A stretch of 46,387 nt of DNA from M55B165 sp964423265 (GTDB lineage Bacteria > Actinomycetota > Humimicrobiia > Humimicrobiales > Humimicrobiaceae): NCBI GenBank assembly GCA_964423265.1, contig CAYREF010000010.1, forward strand, positions 1-46,387, given 5' to 3'. The number at the start of each line of letters is the position of its first letter. The stretch's first letter is position 1. Below are positions 1 to 8,887 of the stretch, piece after piece. The notes beneath the pieces were generated by a model. That model searched no databases. It was not told the origin of the DNA and was given only the letters and a program-made list of their open reading frames with translations. Position numbers and translations under genes: made by a program.

Positions 1-85
1 GAGTAAATTAGCATAATATATTCTAAAGAAAAGCATTGTCATTAAAATAGTTATTATACTAATCTGCTACACCAATTAAATTACA

Positions 86-832
86 CTAACATGGCTTTAT
101 GGTAACCATGGAGTCTTCAACCATAAGCCTCCCGCCAACACTATACCTGTTAAGCTTGGAGCAAAAATCAATATCCTCCCCTAGCCCTACTCCTTTAAGC
201 AGCCTGGCACTTATAGATTTCTCTAAAGCCTTATCTATTTTTTTCTCAGCCAAGGCTGAATCTAAAACCAGCTTACAGGTATCGGTAAAATTAACATTCA
301 ATCCTTTGGTAAGAAATTTCTTTATGGCCAGACCCGCTACAAATACATCATCATAGGCAATCCTTCCTGCTTCGCCCGAACAGACCAGCAGTATATTGCA
401 CTTTTCCTCCCTGGCTTTCTTTGCCATGCAATCAACCGTATAATCCAGGTTAAGAATAGACATAGAATAAGCAGCTACTGACTTTTTAACTCTGAAGAAA
501 GACACTGTACCGTTGGTCGTCTTCAAGATAGCATTTTTTCCCTTTAAATTTCTTAACCTGGAAAGCTCCAGGGGGGAGTTGCCATAGTCAAAACCCCTGG
601 GCGGAAGGCCGCCTTCTTCTCCACATAATAGGTAGCCACCATTATCTTTCTTAAGCGAAAGAGCATCCTTTTTTGAATCGGCTATTATGATTTTGCCTAT
701 ACCTTTTGCCAGCAAAGTTGTAATAGTGGAAGTGGCCCTGATAACATCTATTACTCCGCATACAGAATCTCCTACAACAACCCTCAGGGTATCCTCACCT
801 ATCCTGTTGCTCAATAAGATATCAACCTGCAT
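86..832 (-). CDS. comB: 2-phosphosulfolactate phosphatase-family protein (ComB)
   Basis: The family hydrolyses 2-phosphosulfolactate to sulfolactate, a step of coenzyme M or sulfolactate synthesis. The ComB signature is visible: VIDVIRATSTI near the N-terminus, then GEEGGLPPRGFDYGNSP with the conserved acidic and glycine residues. The length (about 248 aa) is normal. I prefer the ATG at 832, which follows the purC stop by two bases and has a GGA about 8 bases upstream; an upstream GTG at 844 would overlap purC by 10 bases. It is the last gene of the minus-strand operon that begins at 5662. No other coenzyme M or sulfolactate gene lies in the window, so the substrate in this organism is uncertain. 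Family assignment is firm; physiological role is inference. Confidence 0.85.
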   Translation of the reverse strand: MQVDILLSNRIGEDTLRVVVGDSVCGVIDVIRATSTITTLLAKGIGKIIIADSKKDALSLKKDNGGYLLCGEEGGLPPRGFDYGNSPLELSRLRNLKGKNAILKTTNGTVSFFRVKKSVAAYSMSILNLDYTVDCMAKKAREEKCNILLVCSGEAGRIAYDDVFVAGLAIKKFLTKGLNVNFTDTCKLVLDSALAEKKIDKALEKSISARLLKGVGLGEDIDFCSKLNRYSVGGRLMVEDSMVTIKPC

Positions 833-834
833 CT

Positions 835-1728
835 TTATTTCCACTCAAATTTTTTGCCGGTCAACATCTCGTAAGCAGTTATATATCTCTGAGTAGTTTT
901 ATCTATTATATCTTCCGGCAGCTCGGGAGGCTCTGAATTCCTATCCCATTCCGTCCCCAATAGGTAATCCCTAACATATTGCTTATCAAAGCTTTTCTGG
1001 GGCTTTCCAGCATCATATTCATCAAGCGGCCAGAACCTTGAAGAATCCGGGGTTAAAACTTCATCTACAAGTATAGTGTTGTTTCCCACCAGGCCAAACT
1101 CAAATTTAGTATCAGCAATTATTATTCCCTTCTTTAAGGCATAATCTGCAGCCTTACTATACAGCTGGATACTTTTCTCCTTCAGGTAATCTACAACTTT
1201 TGCCCCGAATATTTTTTTAGCCTTATTTATGGTAATAGAAACATCATGGCCAGAAACTTCTTTAGTGGTAGGAGTAAAAATAGGCTCTGGAAGCTTGTCA
1301 CACATCTGCAAGTTTGGCGGCAACTTGAGATCGCCAATCATTCCGGTTTTCTTGTAATCCTCCCAGCCGGAACCAGTTATATATCCCCTTACCACGCATT
1401 CTATAGGAAAGATCTTGGCCTTTTTTACAATTACCGACCTTCCCTTTAGCATATCCCTGTATTTTCTTAAGTGCTTGGGAAATTTATTAACATCAGTCTC
1501 TATTATATGGTTTTCTATTACATCCTCCAGCAAATTAAACCAGAACACTGAAATTTTATTTAAAATAACACCCTTAAGTGGTATCAGTGAAGGCAAAATA
1601 TAATCAAAAGCTGAGATCCTGTCAGTGGTTACAATTAATATTTCACTATTATTTGAAAACATCTCCCTGACTTTACCACTCTTTATTTTCTCCATTCCCT
1701 CTATTTCTACATTTCCAACTACTTTCAT
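835..1728 (-). CDS. purC: SAICAR synthetase (phosphoribosylaminoimidazole-succinocarboxamide synthase)
   Basis: PurC catalyses the ATP-dependent joining of CAIR and aspartate in purine synthesis (cytosol). The N-terminus shows the SAICAR synthetase pattern: KIKSGKVREMF, then TTDRISAFDYILPSLIPLKG, VVRGYITGSGWEDYKKTG, and DTKFEFGLVG near residue 205 with VDEVLTPDSSRFWP after it. At 297 aa it is full length and of the longer, yeast-like class rather than the roughly 240-aa E. coli type. It is followed almost immediately by comB. The other purine-synthesis genes are not adjacent; its neighbours are purine-salvage-type enzymes (mtnP and a PfkB kinase), so the operon has a loose purine theme. Confidence 0.95.
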   Translation of the reverse strand: MKVVGNVEIEGMEKIKSGKVREMFSNNSEILIVTTDRISAFDYILPSLIPLKGVILNKISVFWFNLLEDVIENHIIETDVNKFPKHLRKYRDMLKGRSVIVKKAKIFPIECVVRGYITGSGWEDYKKTGMIGDLKLPPNLQMCDKLPEPIFTPTTKEVSGHDVSITINKAKKIFGAKVVDYLKEKSIQLYSKAADYALKKGIIIADTKFEFGLVGNNTILVDEVLTPDSSRFWPLDEYDAGKPQKSFDKQYVRDYLLGTEWDRNSEPPELPEDIIDKTTQRYITAYEMLTGKKFEWK

Positions 1729-1767
1729 TTCTTATCCCTCCATTTAAAAAGTTTAAAAAGGCATTTA

Positions 1768-2928
1768 CTATTTTCTCATTTTTTTAAATATATTCAAATA
1801 AAAAATAATTAGTTCCCGGGTAGCATTTTTGAGCAATTTCTTTGTATCCCTTATAGCTTCATCCAGCTCCATTGGCTTGTTAATTATGGAAAAATTTCCG
1901 CTAAATAGCCTGGAGTATTCTTCTTTGATATCCCTCCTGTCTCCAAAAACTGAACCATTGATGGTAATTACAGGTATGCTGTATTTGTAAGCCAGTCTGG
2001 CCACACCATAAGCACTTTTCCCATAATAAGTTTGCTCATCCATGGCACCTTCCCCTGAAATTACAAGGTCAGAGCCTTTCATTTTGTTTTCCAGCGATAT
2101 AGACTCCATAACAATATCCACCCCTGGCCTGAGCTTGGCTCCTAGAAATGCAGCAAGGCCTCCGCCCAGGCCTCCTGCAGCCCCCGCTCCTTTCATGTCC
2201 CTAATATCCTTTCCCAGATCCTTTTCAATAACCCTGGCTATATTCCTCAAACCCCTGTCAAGCTCTTCTACCATTTTTTTACCAGCACCTTTCTGGGGGC
2301 TGTAAACATAAGCAGCGCCCCTTCTGCCATACAATGGATTATCTACATCACAGGCCACGTCAATCTCAGCCTTGCCTACTCCCGGATGAGTGCCTGAGAT
2401 ATCAATTCTTTCAACTTTTTGCATTTGCTTTCCACCCAGGCCCAGCTCATCACCATTTTCTGCGTAGAACCTGACCCCTAAAGCCTGTGCCATTCCCATG
2501 CCTGCATCAGTGGTTGCGCTTCCGCCAATTCCTACAATAATCTTCTTGCAGCCCAAATCCAGGGCCTCCCCTATAAGCTGTCCGGTTCCGTAAGTAGTTG
2601 CCTCCATAGGATTTCCCCTGCCTTCAAGAACAAGCCACAACCCTGATGCTGCAGCCATCTCTATTATCCCAACATTACCCTTTATAATGCCAAATCTTGC
2701 CTTTACAGGGTCGCCTAAAGGTCCCCTGACCTCTAAATTTATAAACTTTCCATCCTGGCTTTCAACCAGGGTACTAACAGTACCTTCTCCACCATCTGCC
2801 ATAGGAGCAACCACTACTTCAATATCTTTATCTATTTCCCTTATAGTATCAGCAACGATACTGCAAACTTCTAAAGCTGAAAGGCTGCCCTTATATTTAT
2901 CACAAGCAACCAATATTTTTAAGCCCAT
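1768..2928 (-). CDS. glxK: glycerate kinase (type I, GlxK/GarK family)
   Basis: This is an ATP-dependent kinase that phosphorylates D-glycerate, mostly at the 2-position in this family. The N-terminal LVACDKYKGSLSA is the family hallmark, followed by PMADGGEGT, GIGGSATTDAGMGMAQALG near residue 135, and a glycine/alanine-rich GAGAAGGLGGGLAAFLGA near residue 250. The length, 386 aa, is typical. Its start lies one base after the stop of the upstream lipid-kinase gene, so the two are probably translationally coupled. The C-terminus is lysine- and arginine-rich and ends just before an A+T-rich stretch of about 40 bases leading to purC. Recognition is confident; 2- versus 3-phosphoglycerate specificity cannot be read from sequence. 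Confidence 0.93.
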   Translation of the reverse strand: MGLKILVACDKYKGSLSALEVCSIVADTIREIDKDIEVVVAPMADGGEGTVSTLVESQDGKFINLEVRGPLGDPVKARFGIIKGNVGIIEMAAASGLWLVLEGRGNPMEATTYGTGQLIGEALDLGCKKIIVGIGGSATTDAGMGMAQALGVRFYAENGDELGLGGKQMQKVERIDISGTHPGVGKAEIDVACDVDNPLYGRRGAAYVYSPQKGAGKKMVEELDRGLRNIARVIEKDLGKDIRDMKGAGAAGGLGGGLAAFLGAKLRPGVDIVMESISLENKMKGSDLVISGEGAMDEQTYYGKSAYGVARLAYKYSIPVITINGSVFGDRRDIKEEYSRLFSGNFSIINKPMELDEAIRDTKKLLKNATRELIIFYLNIFKKMRK

Positions 2929-2929
2929 C

Positions 2930-3835
2930 TTAACCTTTCGGTAAAAATATTTTTAACGCGCTTTTAGCAGGCCTGACTTCAATAGGCAAATTACTTAAAA
3001 CATCGCCATCAAGTTGTACTTGAAGGTTTTCTTTTCTGCTGTTACCTTCTTTTATTTCTATCCTTAATTTATTATTTGTCTGGAAATAAACTACATCTTC
3101 AAAATTTATATGCCTGGTAGTAAAAACACCAATTACATTTTTGAGGAAAGAAAATTTATTGCTATTTTTAAAAATGCATACATCCAGAAACCCGTCTTCG
3201 GTAGAAGCATGGGGGGTTATCTTTGCCAGAGGGTTTCCATATGATTTAACATTATTTATTATGCAGAAATAGCCTTCATATTTTTCAACATTGTCCAGGC
3301 TTGCTACTACTTTTACCGGCCTATGCAGAAGAAATGCTCTAACCCCATAAAAAATATAGGCCAAAACTTTTAGCTTCTTTTTAAGCATCAGGTTAATCTC
3401 AGAAAGAGCCTTAACATCAAAACCATAGGAGCACATCATCAAAAAATATTTCTCGTCGTTTATAAGGCCCAAATCAATTGTCCTTAAATTTTCTTCTCTA
3501 AACACTCTAACAGCTTTTTTTACAGAAAGAGGTATGCCTTTTTCTCTGGCAAAAGCATTAGTGGTACCATGTGGTATAATTCCCAAAGGTATATCCTTGT
3601 AAGCCAGGGCATTAACCGCTTCATTGATAATCCCATCTCCACCCAGTACAGTTACAAAATCCACCCTTCCCTTACCTAGCTTATTTAATATTTTATCCCT
3701 AGCTTCACCAACCTCAGATGTTTTTATTGTATCTGCATGTATATTGTGCTTTCCTAAAATTTTTATGGTTTTCTCTACTGTCTTTTTGCTTATACTGCTG
3801 GTTAGTATATTATAGACTAGAAGAGTTTTTTTCAT
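2930..3835 (-). CDS. diacylglycerol kinase-family lipid kinase (YegS/DgkB type)
   Basis: It belongs to the DAGK catalytic-domain family, whose members phosphorylate diacylglycerol or related lipids at the inner face of the membrane. The nucleotide-binding signature VLGGDGIINEAVNAL is at residues 63-77 (GGDG at 65-68), with GIIPHGTTNAFAREKGIP at 85-102. The C-terminal beta-rich YegS-like domain includes a DGFLDVCIF segment and an LQVQLDGD motif near the end. At 301 aa it is of ordinary length with no membrane segment. It is two bases downstream of mtnP and one base upstream of glxK. A sphingosine- or NAD-kinase-like role is less likely; the lipid substrate is unknown. Confidence 0.88.
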   Translation of the reverse strand: MKKTLLVYNILTSSISKKTVEKTIKILGKHNIHADTIKTSEVGEARDKILNKLGKGRVDFVTVLGGDGIINEAVNALAYKDIPLGIIPHGTTNAFAREKGIPLSVKKAVRVFREENLRTIDLGLINDEKYFLMMCSYGFDVKALSEINLMLKKKLKVLAYIFYGVRAFLLHRPVKVVASLDNVEKYEGYFCIINNVKSYGNPLAKITPHASTEDGFLDVCIFKNSNKFSFLKNVIGVFTTRHINFEDVVYFQTNNKLRIEIKEGNSRKENLQVQLDGDVLSNLPIEVRPAKSALKIFLPKG

Positions 3836-3836
3836 T

Positions 3837-4646
3837 TTAATTTACCACTGCATCTTTTAAAGCCCTTGGACAAATGCAATCCCTTCTCCCTATTACTTTA
3901 GGTATAGACTTAAACAAGAGGTCCCTTAATTTATCTAAATTTTTTGAAAATATTTTTATAATTTCACCACTGCTTACTGCTTTTACACCGGGCTTTCCTT
4001 CCAGGCCAACATCATAATCTGTAATCAAGGATATGTTAGCATAGCAGATCTCCAGTTCCCTGGCCAAAATACTTTCAGGATACTGGGTCATGTTAACCAC
4101 TTCCCAGCCCTGAGATGAATACCACCGGCTTTCAGCTTTTGTACTAAACCTAGGGCCCTGTATTACTACCACAGTTCCTTCCCTGTGGTAATTTATATCA
4201 AGCTCCTCTGCAGCACTGCAAACCACCTCTCTCATCCTGGAACAATAAGGTTCTGCAGCCGCTATATGAACAGTTTTAGGCCCATCATAGAAAGTGTCAG
4301 CCCTACCCTTGGTTCTATCCACAAACTGGTCACAAATTACAAAATCCCCTGGCTTTACATGTGGCTGCAAGCTTCCAGATGCACAAGGCCCAAATATGTG
4401 CTTAACTCCAAGTTGCTTCATGGCATGGACATTGGCCCTAAAATTGATTTTATGGGGTGGCAGGTTATGGCCACTGCCATGTCTTGGCAAAAATGCCACA
4501 TCTATCCCTTTAAGGTCACCAATTATAATTTTGTCTGAAGGTTTGCCATAAGGGGTGTCAATATCTAATTCTTCCTTTACCTCCAAAAATGAATAAAATC
4601 CCGAGCCCCCGAAGACCCCGACTTCAGCCTTATTTTTCTCTGCCAT
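3837..4646 (-). CDS. mtnP: S-methyl-5'-thioadenosine phosphorylase
   Basis: It cleaves methylthioadenosine with phosphate to adenine and methylthioribose-1-phosphate (methionine and purine salvage). The PNP/MTAP class-2 pattern is clear: GVFGGSGFYSF at residues 10-20, phosphate-binding RHGSGHNLPPHKINFRANV at 55-73, GPRFSTKAESRWY at 164-176, and NMTQYPESILARELEICYA at 185-203. The NMTQYPE form favours MTAP over purine nucleoside phosphorylase. At 269 aa it is full length. It follows the PfkB-type kinase by 17 bases, so adenine or adenosine released by methionine recycling may be handled by the same operon. A PNP-like specificity remains possible. Confidence 0.92.
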   Translation of the reverse strand: MAEKNKAEVGVFGGSGFYSFLEVKEELDIDTPYGKPSDKIIIGDLKGIDVAFLPRHGSGHNLPPHKINFRANVHAMKQLGVKHIFGPCASGSLQPHVKPGDFVICDQFVDRTKGRADTFYDGPKTVHIAAAEPYCSRMREVVCSAAEELDINYHREGTVVVIQGPRFSTKAESRWYSSQGWEVVNMTQYPESILARELEICYANISLITDYDVGLEGKPGVKAVSSGEIIKIFSKNLDKLRDLLFKSIPKVIGRRDCICPRALKDAVVN

Positions 4647-4663
4647 TATTTTCCCTTCTATCC

Positions 4664-5662
4664 CTATTTATTTAAATTTTTACTCCTTAAAAGCTCTGCC
4701 AAGGGCTTTTTAGGCCTGGCCCCGAACTGGTTGATTATATCAGAAGCCACTATGCTCCCAATTCTACCACAGGTTTTAAGGCTATAACCCTTAACCAAAC
4801 CATGCAAAAACCCTGCAGCATACAAATCACCTGCACCGGTAGTATCAATAACACTTTCAGGTATTTCCGGCTGCACTTCTATTTCTTCACCATTATTTAC
4901 AATAACAGATCCTTTTTCAGACCTAGTTATAACGCTAATTACATTAATGCTTTTTAACTTATTTATAGCTTTGCCTAAATCTCCAGTCTCAAATAGGGAC
5001 TTGGCTTCTTCCTCATTGGCAAATAATATATCAAGATGGTTGCAAGCTAAATTAAGAAAATCTTCCCTGTGGCAGTCCACGCAAAATTTATCTGACAAGC
5101 TCAAAGCAATTTTCCCGCCAGACTTTTTGGCTATTTTAATAGCTTTAAGGAAAGCCTCTTTTGCTTCCCTGCTGTCCCAGAGGTAGCCTTCCAGATAAAC
5201 AACCCTGGCATTTTCAATTAATTTAGAATCTATGTCATCGCAGCAAAGCTTTCCTGCAATACCCAGGCAAGTATTCATGGTCCTTTGCGCATCAGGGGTA
5301 ACTAAAACCGCGCAATGGGCAGTAGAAGGCCCGTCTTTGGACTTCTTAGTATTAAAGGTTACGCCTATACTCTTCAGGCTTTCCTCAAAAGCAAAGCCTT
5401 CTTCATCTTCTTTTACCTTTCCTATAAAAGCGGCTTTGCTCCCCAGCGATGCTAACCCGGCTATTGTGTTTGCCACAGAGCCACCAGAGTTTTTTTCAAT
5501 TATTTCTACCGAACTGCATATCTTTTTAGACTCTTTTTCATCCACCAACTTCATGGACCCTTTATCCAGCATATTTACTTTTAAAAAGTCTTCTCTGACA
5601 TTAGCCAATATATCTACAATGGCATTCCCTATGCCCACTACATCATATGTTTTTTTGCCCAT
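4664..5662 (-). CDS. PfkB-family sugar/nucleoside kinase, adenosine-kinase-like
   Basis: This is a ribokinase-fold kinase of 332 aa. The first PfkB region (VVGIGNAIVDILANV, residues 8-22), the GGSVANTIAGLASLG motif (60-74) and the catalytic signature IDTTGAGDLYAAGFLHGL (272-289, with D279 as the expected general base) are all present. The NAIVDI start and the GGS.ANT motif resemble adenosine kinase-like members, and location directly before mtnP fits purine salvage, but substrate choice in this family cannot be settled by eye; fructose, ribose or nucleosides are all possible. It is the first gene of a six-gene minus-strand operon and is divergent from yjbQ. Confidence 0.85.
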   Translation of the reverse strand: MGKKTYDVVGIGNAIVDILANVREDFLKVNMLDKGSMKLVDEKESKKICSSVEIIEKNSGGSVANTIAGLASLGSKAAFIGKVKEDEEGFAFEESLKSIGVTFNTKKSKDGPSTAHCAVLVTPDAQRTMNTCLGIAGKLCCDDIDSKLIENARVVYLEGYLWDSREAKEAFLKAIKIAKKSGGKIALSLSDKFCVDCHREDFLNLACNHLDILFANEEEAKSLFETGDLGKAINKLKSINVISVITRSEKGSVIVNNGEEIEVQPEIPESVIDTTGAGDLYAAGFLHGLVKGYSLKTCGRIGSIVASDIINQFGARPKKPLAELLRSKNLNK

Positions 5663-5728
5663 AATTACTCCATAAATTATCCCATTTGATTCATATAATA
5701 ATATATCAAATTATTGCTTAACTTAAAA

Positions 5729-5757
5729 TTGATTTAATTCAAATCTCTTCATAAAAT
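5729..5757 (+). promoter_or_regulatory. sigma-70-like promoter for yjbQ-rarA
   Basis: A TTGATT -35 box at 5729-5734 is separated by exactly 17 bases from TAAAAT at 5752-5757, predicting a start near 5764 and a leader of about 45 bases before the yjbQ ATG at 5810. It lies in the 147-base intergenic region between the divergent pfkB-family operon and yjbQ. Spacing and boxes are close to the housekeeping consensus; no experimental support. Confidence 0.55.
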
Positions 5758-5809
5758 AGAACATATTAAATTATAATTGTTTAAAAGCAATATATCAGAA
5801 AGGAAAGAG

Positions 5810-6208
5810 ATGTTCGACACATTGAGTATAAAAACTACAAGAAGGATACAGATGGTGGACATAACCAGTGATGTAGAAAGGCTAGTATCAGAGAAAAAAA
5901 TAAAAAGCGGAATTGCCTGCATATTCGTCCCTCACACTACAGCCGCCATAACCATAAATGAGAGTGCAGACCCTTCAGTTAAAACTGACATTACAACTAA
6001 GCTAAATGAAATTGTCCCAGAAGAGGGCAAGTATATCCACCTTGAAGGCAATGCAGATTCCCATATAAAAACAACCTTGGCAGGAGCAAGCGAGCAAATT
6101 ATAATAGACAGCGGAAAACTTGTACTTGGCACCTGGCAAAATATATATTTCTGTGAATTTGACGGGCCAAGGAATAGAAAAGCATATATTAAAATAATCG
6201 GCCAATAA
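5810..6208 (+). CDS. yjbQ: YjbQ/UPF0047 family protein
   Basis: This is a small protein (132 aa from the chosen start) of the YjbQ/UPF0047 family, a compact fold for which thiamin-phosphate synthase side activity has been reported in homologues but whose cellular role is unsettled. Family hallmarks are FVPHTTAAITINESADP, the HLEGNADSHIKTTLAGAS segment, and GTWQNIYFCEFDGPRNRKAY at the C-terminus, including the conserved histidines expected to bind metal. The open frame extends upstream to a TTG at 5777, but the ATG at 5810 has an AGGA five bases upstream and gives the normal family length, so I choose it. rarA starts two bases after its stop. Confidence 0.88.
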   Translation: MFDTLSIKTTRRIQMVDITSDVERLVSEKKIKSGIACIFVPHTTAAITINESADPSVKTDITTKLNEIVPEEGKYIHLEGNADSHIKTTLAGASEQIIIDSGKLVLGTWQNIYFCEFDGPRNRKAYIKIIGQ

Positions 6209-6210
6209 AA

Positions 6211-7542
6211 ATGACTTTATTTGACCAGTATTCTGAAAAAAACAGATATTCCAGTTCAGCCCCCCTAGCAGACAGGATGAGGCCGAAAAACCTTGATGAA
6301 TTTGTGGGCCAAAAGCACCTGGTGGGAAAAGGAAAGATCCTGAGGCGGATTATTGAAGAAGATAACATTTATTCAATAATATTTTGGGGCCCGCCAGGAT
6401 CAGGCAAAACCACCCTGGCAAAAATTATAGCCAACAGCCCAAATTACAAATTTATATCATTTTCGGCTGTTACCTCCGGCATAAAACAAATAAGGGAAGT
6501 TATGCAGACAGCCCAGCACCAGGCCGACCAGGGAAACAGGACCATATTGTTCATAGATGAAATACACAGGTTTAACAAAGCCCAGCAGGATGCCTTCCTC
6601 CCTTTTGTAGAAAAGGGCACTATAATATTAATAGGAGCCACCACAGAAAATCCTTCTTTTGAAGTAAACTCAGCCCTGCTTTCAAGATGCAAGGTATTTA
6701 TGCTGGAAAAACTCAAGGCCGATGATATAAGGATGCTTCTTAGCCGGGCATTAAAAGACAAAGAGAGGGGCCTGGGAAAATATAATATAGAAATAGATGA
6801 GGATACTATTAGCTTTATAAGCAATTTTGCAGATGGTGATGTAAGGATAGCCTATAATACCCTGGAGCTTGCTTTTAATTCTAAGGCCAAAAAAAAGGGT
6901 GAGAAAATAAAAATAGACATCCCGCTGATAGAAAATGTTATCCAAAAAAAAGCCCTGCTTTATGACAAGCAAGGGGAAGAGCATTTTAACCTTATATCAG
7001 CACTCCACAAGTCACTGCGGGGAAGCGACCCTGATGCTGCCGTTTACTGGACAGTAAGGATGCTGGAAAGTGGAGAAGATCCCCTCTACATTTTAAGGAG
7101 AATGACGGTCTGTGCTTCAGAGGATATAGGGCTGGCAGATCCTGAAGCCTTGAAACTAGTTATAGCAGCCAAAGACAGCTTTGAGTTTCTGGGCCCTCCT
7201 GAAGGTTTCCAGGCAATAGTGGAAGCTGCCCTGTATTTAGCCCTTGCCCCTAAAAGCAATTCTGTCTACATGAGCCTTAACCAGGCCAAAGAAGATATTA
7301 ATAAATATGGGGCTCCCCCTGTTCCCTACCACATAAGGAATGCTCCCACCAAATTGATGAAAGACTCCGGATATGCCAAGGGGTATAAATATCCCCATAA
7401 TTTCAAGAATGCAATAGTTAGTCAATCCTACCTTCCGGAAAAATTGTTGGGTAAAACATATTACAAGCCTAACCAGCGAGGCTTTGAAAAAACATTAAAA
7501 AACAGGCTTGACATGATAAAGAAGTTAAAAGAAAAAGACTAA
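6211..7542 (+). CDS. rarA: replication-associated recombination protein A (RarA/MgsA), AAA+ ATPase
   Basis: RarA is a clamp-loader-related AAA+ ATPase that acts at stalled replication forks. Visible features: the N-terminal LADRMRPKNLDEFVGQKHLVG (residues 19-39), Walker A GPPGSGKT (60-67), Walker B ILFIDEIHRF (112-121), sensor 1 GATTENPSF (142-150), and in the C-terminal half the tetramerisation-type region SALHKSLRGSDPDAAVYW. The length, 443 aa, is normal. It has no obvious ribosome-binding site; its ATG lies two bases after the yjbQ stop, which suggests translational coupling. Confidence 0.95.
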   Translation: MTLFDQYSEKNRYSSSAPLADRMRPKNLDEFVGQKHLVGKGKILRRIIEEDNIYSIIFWGPPGSGKTTLAKIIANSPNYKFISFSAVTSGIKQIREVMQTAQHQADQGNRTILFIDEIHRFNKAQQDAFLPFVEKGTIILIGATTENPSFEVNSALLSRCKVFMLEKLKADDIRMLLSRALKDKERGLGKYNIEIDEDTISFISNFADGDVRIAYNTLELAFNSKAKKKGEKIKIDIPLIENVIQKKALLYDKQGEEHFNLISALHKSLRGSDPDAAVYWTVRMLESGEDPLYILRRMTVCASEDIGLADPEALKLVIAAKDSFEFLGPPEGFQAIVEAALYLALAPKSNSVYMSLNQAKEDINKYGAPPVPYHIRNAPTKLMKDSGYAKGYKYPHNFKNAIVSQSYLPEKLLGKTYYKPNQRGFEKTLKNRLDMIKKLKEKD

Positions 7543-7630
7543 GCTTATCCAAATTTTAAATTCTTTGATTTTTCTAAATTTTAATGTAGTCTCATTAAAT
7601 AAGTTTTTTAAAATAAGGAGCTGTATATAA

Positions 7631-7945
7631 ATGATAGATAATATAGTAATAATACTGGTATCTGTTGCTATTGCCTTAACCCTGGCAACATTAATACTCG
7701 TAGTAAGCATTCTCCTACCAAAAGAAAAAAAGAAGCCGGAAAAAGTAGAAAAAATACTGCAAATAGCTCCCCACAGGGACTGTGGAGCTTGCGGTTATGC
7801 AAATTGCGAGCAGTATGCAGAAGCTCTTTCTAAAAAACCTTCCCTAGCCAATGAAGACAAGTGCCCCTTTATGTTCAAGGATGCACAGAAATTATCTGAG
7901 CTTGAAAAAATCCTGGGCATTAAAATAAAGAAGAAAAAGAAATAG
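7631..7945 (+). CDS. small membrane-anchored 4Fe-4S protein resembling the RnfB N-terminus
   Basis: At 104 aa it has one N-terminal membrane segment (about residues 4-29), a short charged linker, then a CX2CX4CX18C cluster motif (C51, C54, C59, C78) in the context DCGACGYANCEQYAEAL and DKCPF. This is the 4Fe-4S domain found at the N-terminus of RnfB and in corrinoid Fe-S proteins. It ends in a lysine-rich tail. There is no ferredoxin domain after it, and no other Rnf subunit in the window, so it is a free-standing version rather than a truncated RnfB. An AAGGAG at 7614-7619 lies 11 bases before the ATG. It is convergent with thyA, with only two bases between the stop codons. An electron-transfer role is inferred. 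Confidence 0.75.
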   Translation: MIDNIVIILVSVAIALTLATLILVVSILLPKEKKKPEKVEKILQIAPHRDCGACGYANCEQYAEALSKKPSLANEDKCPFMFKDAQKLSELEKILGIKIKKKKK

Positions 7946-7947
7946 CC

Positions 7948-8775
7948 CTATTCCTTGGCAATTTTTTCAGCAGCTTCCTTAAAGAAAGGTTCTGCAAAAG
8001 AAGTACTGTAGGTTCTTTCGCTAAATGATTTTTTCTCCAAGGTTTTCAGAAAACCCTTAAACTGGTCAAAATAAGAGCCATATATATGGTAGCTGTCAGC
8101 CATGTCTACATACCTGCCCACCCTTACTTCATACCCAATCTTTTCTGAAATTTCTTCTGCAATCTTTCTCTGCAAATCAGTAAGGGCAAATATGTTCATA
8201 AATGCAGCCTTAAAGGCATCCCTTGAACGCCAGTGGGTATTCATGTTTAAAAAAAACCCTTCTTCGGGATCCTCCATTATCCGCAGCCAAATCCTTTGCA
8301 GGCATGGCGGCTCATGATGTGAAGAATCAATGCCTGGCACCCAAGTAATTGCCTGGGCTCTCCTGGTATAAAAGCACTCAGCCAGGTTTTCAATAGCTGC
8401 ATTAATCTGGTCCAAATGGTCTTGCCCAGTATGGTAATTAAATAGCCTGTCATGGTAGCTATAGGACCATCCATGTTCCCCTATCCAGCTATCATGTACT
8501 CCTAATACAACTTCCTGCCTGTAAACCTCCAGCTCATCCAGGCCAGTAGGAAGCGCCCGGTGGATTCTAGGTTCAGTAAAAGGCTCTTTTATAACTATAA
8601 CCATGGAAGCATCCCTGCTGGGTGGATCCTTGGGCCTGTCGTACTGGGTCTTTATGGATACCCCTTTTTCCCATACCTCAACTACAGACTTTTCCCAAGC
8701 TTCGGGTAAGGTTTTCCCCTCAGCCATCAATACTGGTATATTGCCGCTGCTAAAAGTTATTTCTTTTTTAGCCAT
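7948..8775 (-). CDS. thyA: thymidylate synthase (ThyA-fold, diverged/archaeal-like)
   Basis: Folate-dependent methylation of dUMP to dTMP is the expected reaction. The 275-aa protein is far from E. coli ThyA but keeps the fold's landmarks: the paired arginines YTRRAQA at residues 136-142, the catalytic cysteine C158 in HEPPCLQRIWLRI, the RSRDAFKAAFMNIFALTDLQ helix at 183-202 (equivalent to RS.D...G.PFN), and a DSYHIYGSY motif near 227-235 corresponding to D.HIY. It is unrelated to flavin-dependent ThyX. An ATG preceded by GGGGG at suitable distance supports the start. It is an isolated gene, convergent with the RnfB-like protein. A CMP/dCMP hydroxymethylase is an alternative within the same fold. 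Confidence 0.78.
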   Translation of the reverse strand: MAKKEITFSSGNIPVLMAEGKTLPEAWEKSVVEVWEKGVSIKTQYDRPKDPPSRDASMVIVIKEPFTEPRIHRALPTGLDELEVYRQEVVLGVHDSWIGEHGWSYSYHDRLFNYHTGQDHLDQINAAIENLAECFYTRRAQAITWVPGIDSSHHEPPCLQRIWLRIMEDPEEGFFLNMNTHWRSRDAFKAAFMNIFALTDLQRKIAEEISEKIGYEVRVGRYVDMADSYHIYGSYFDQFKGFLKTLEKKSFSERTYSTSFAEPFFKEAAEKIAKE

Positions 8776-8887
8776 CCAATCCCCCTAGTTTATAATCAAT
8801 TTTATGCTTTATTTAATTATAAAGCCTATACAAAAAATTCTAAACTATTTTAAAAATATTAAAGTTTAAAACAAGCCAGAACCTTAT

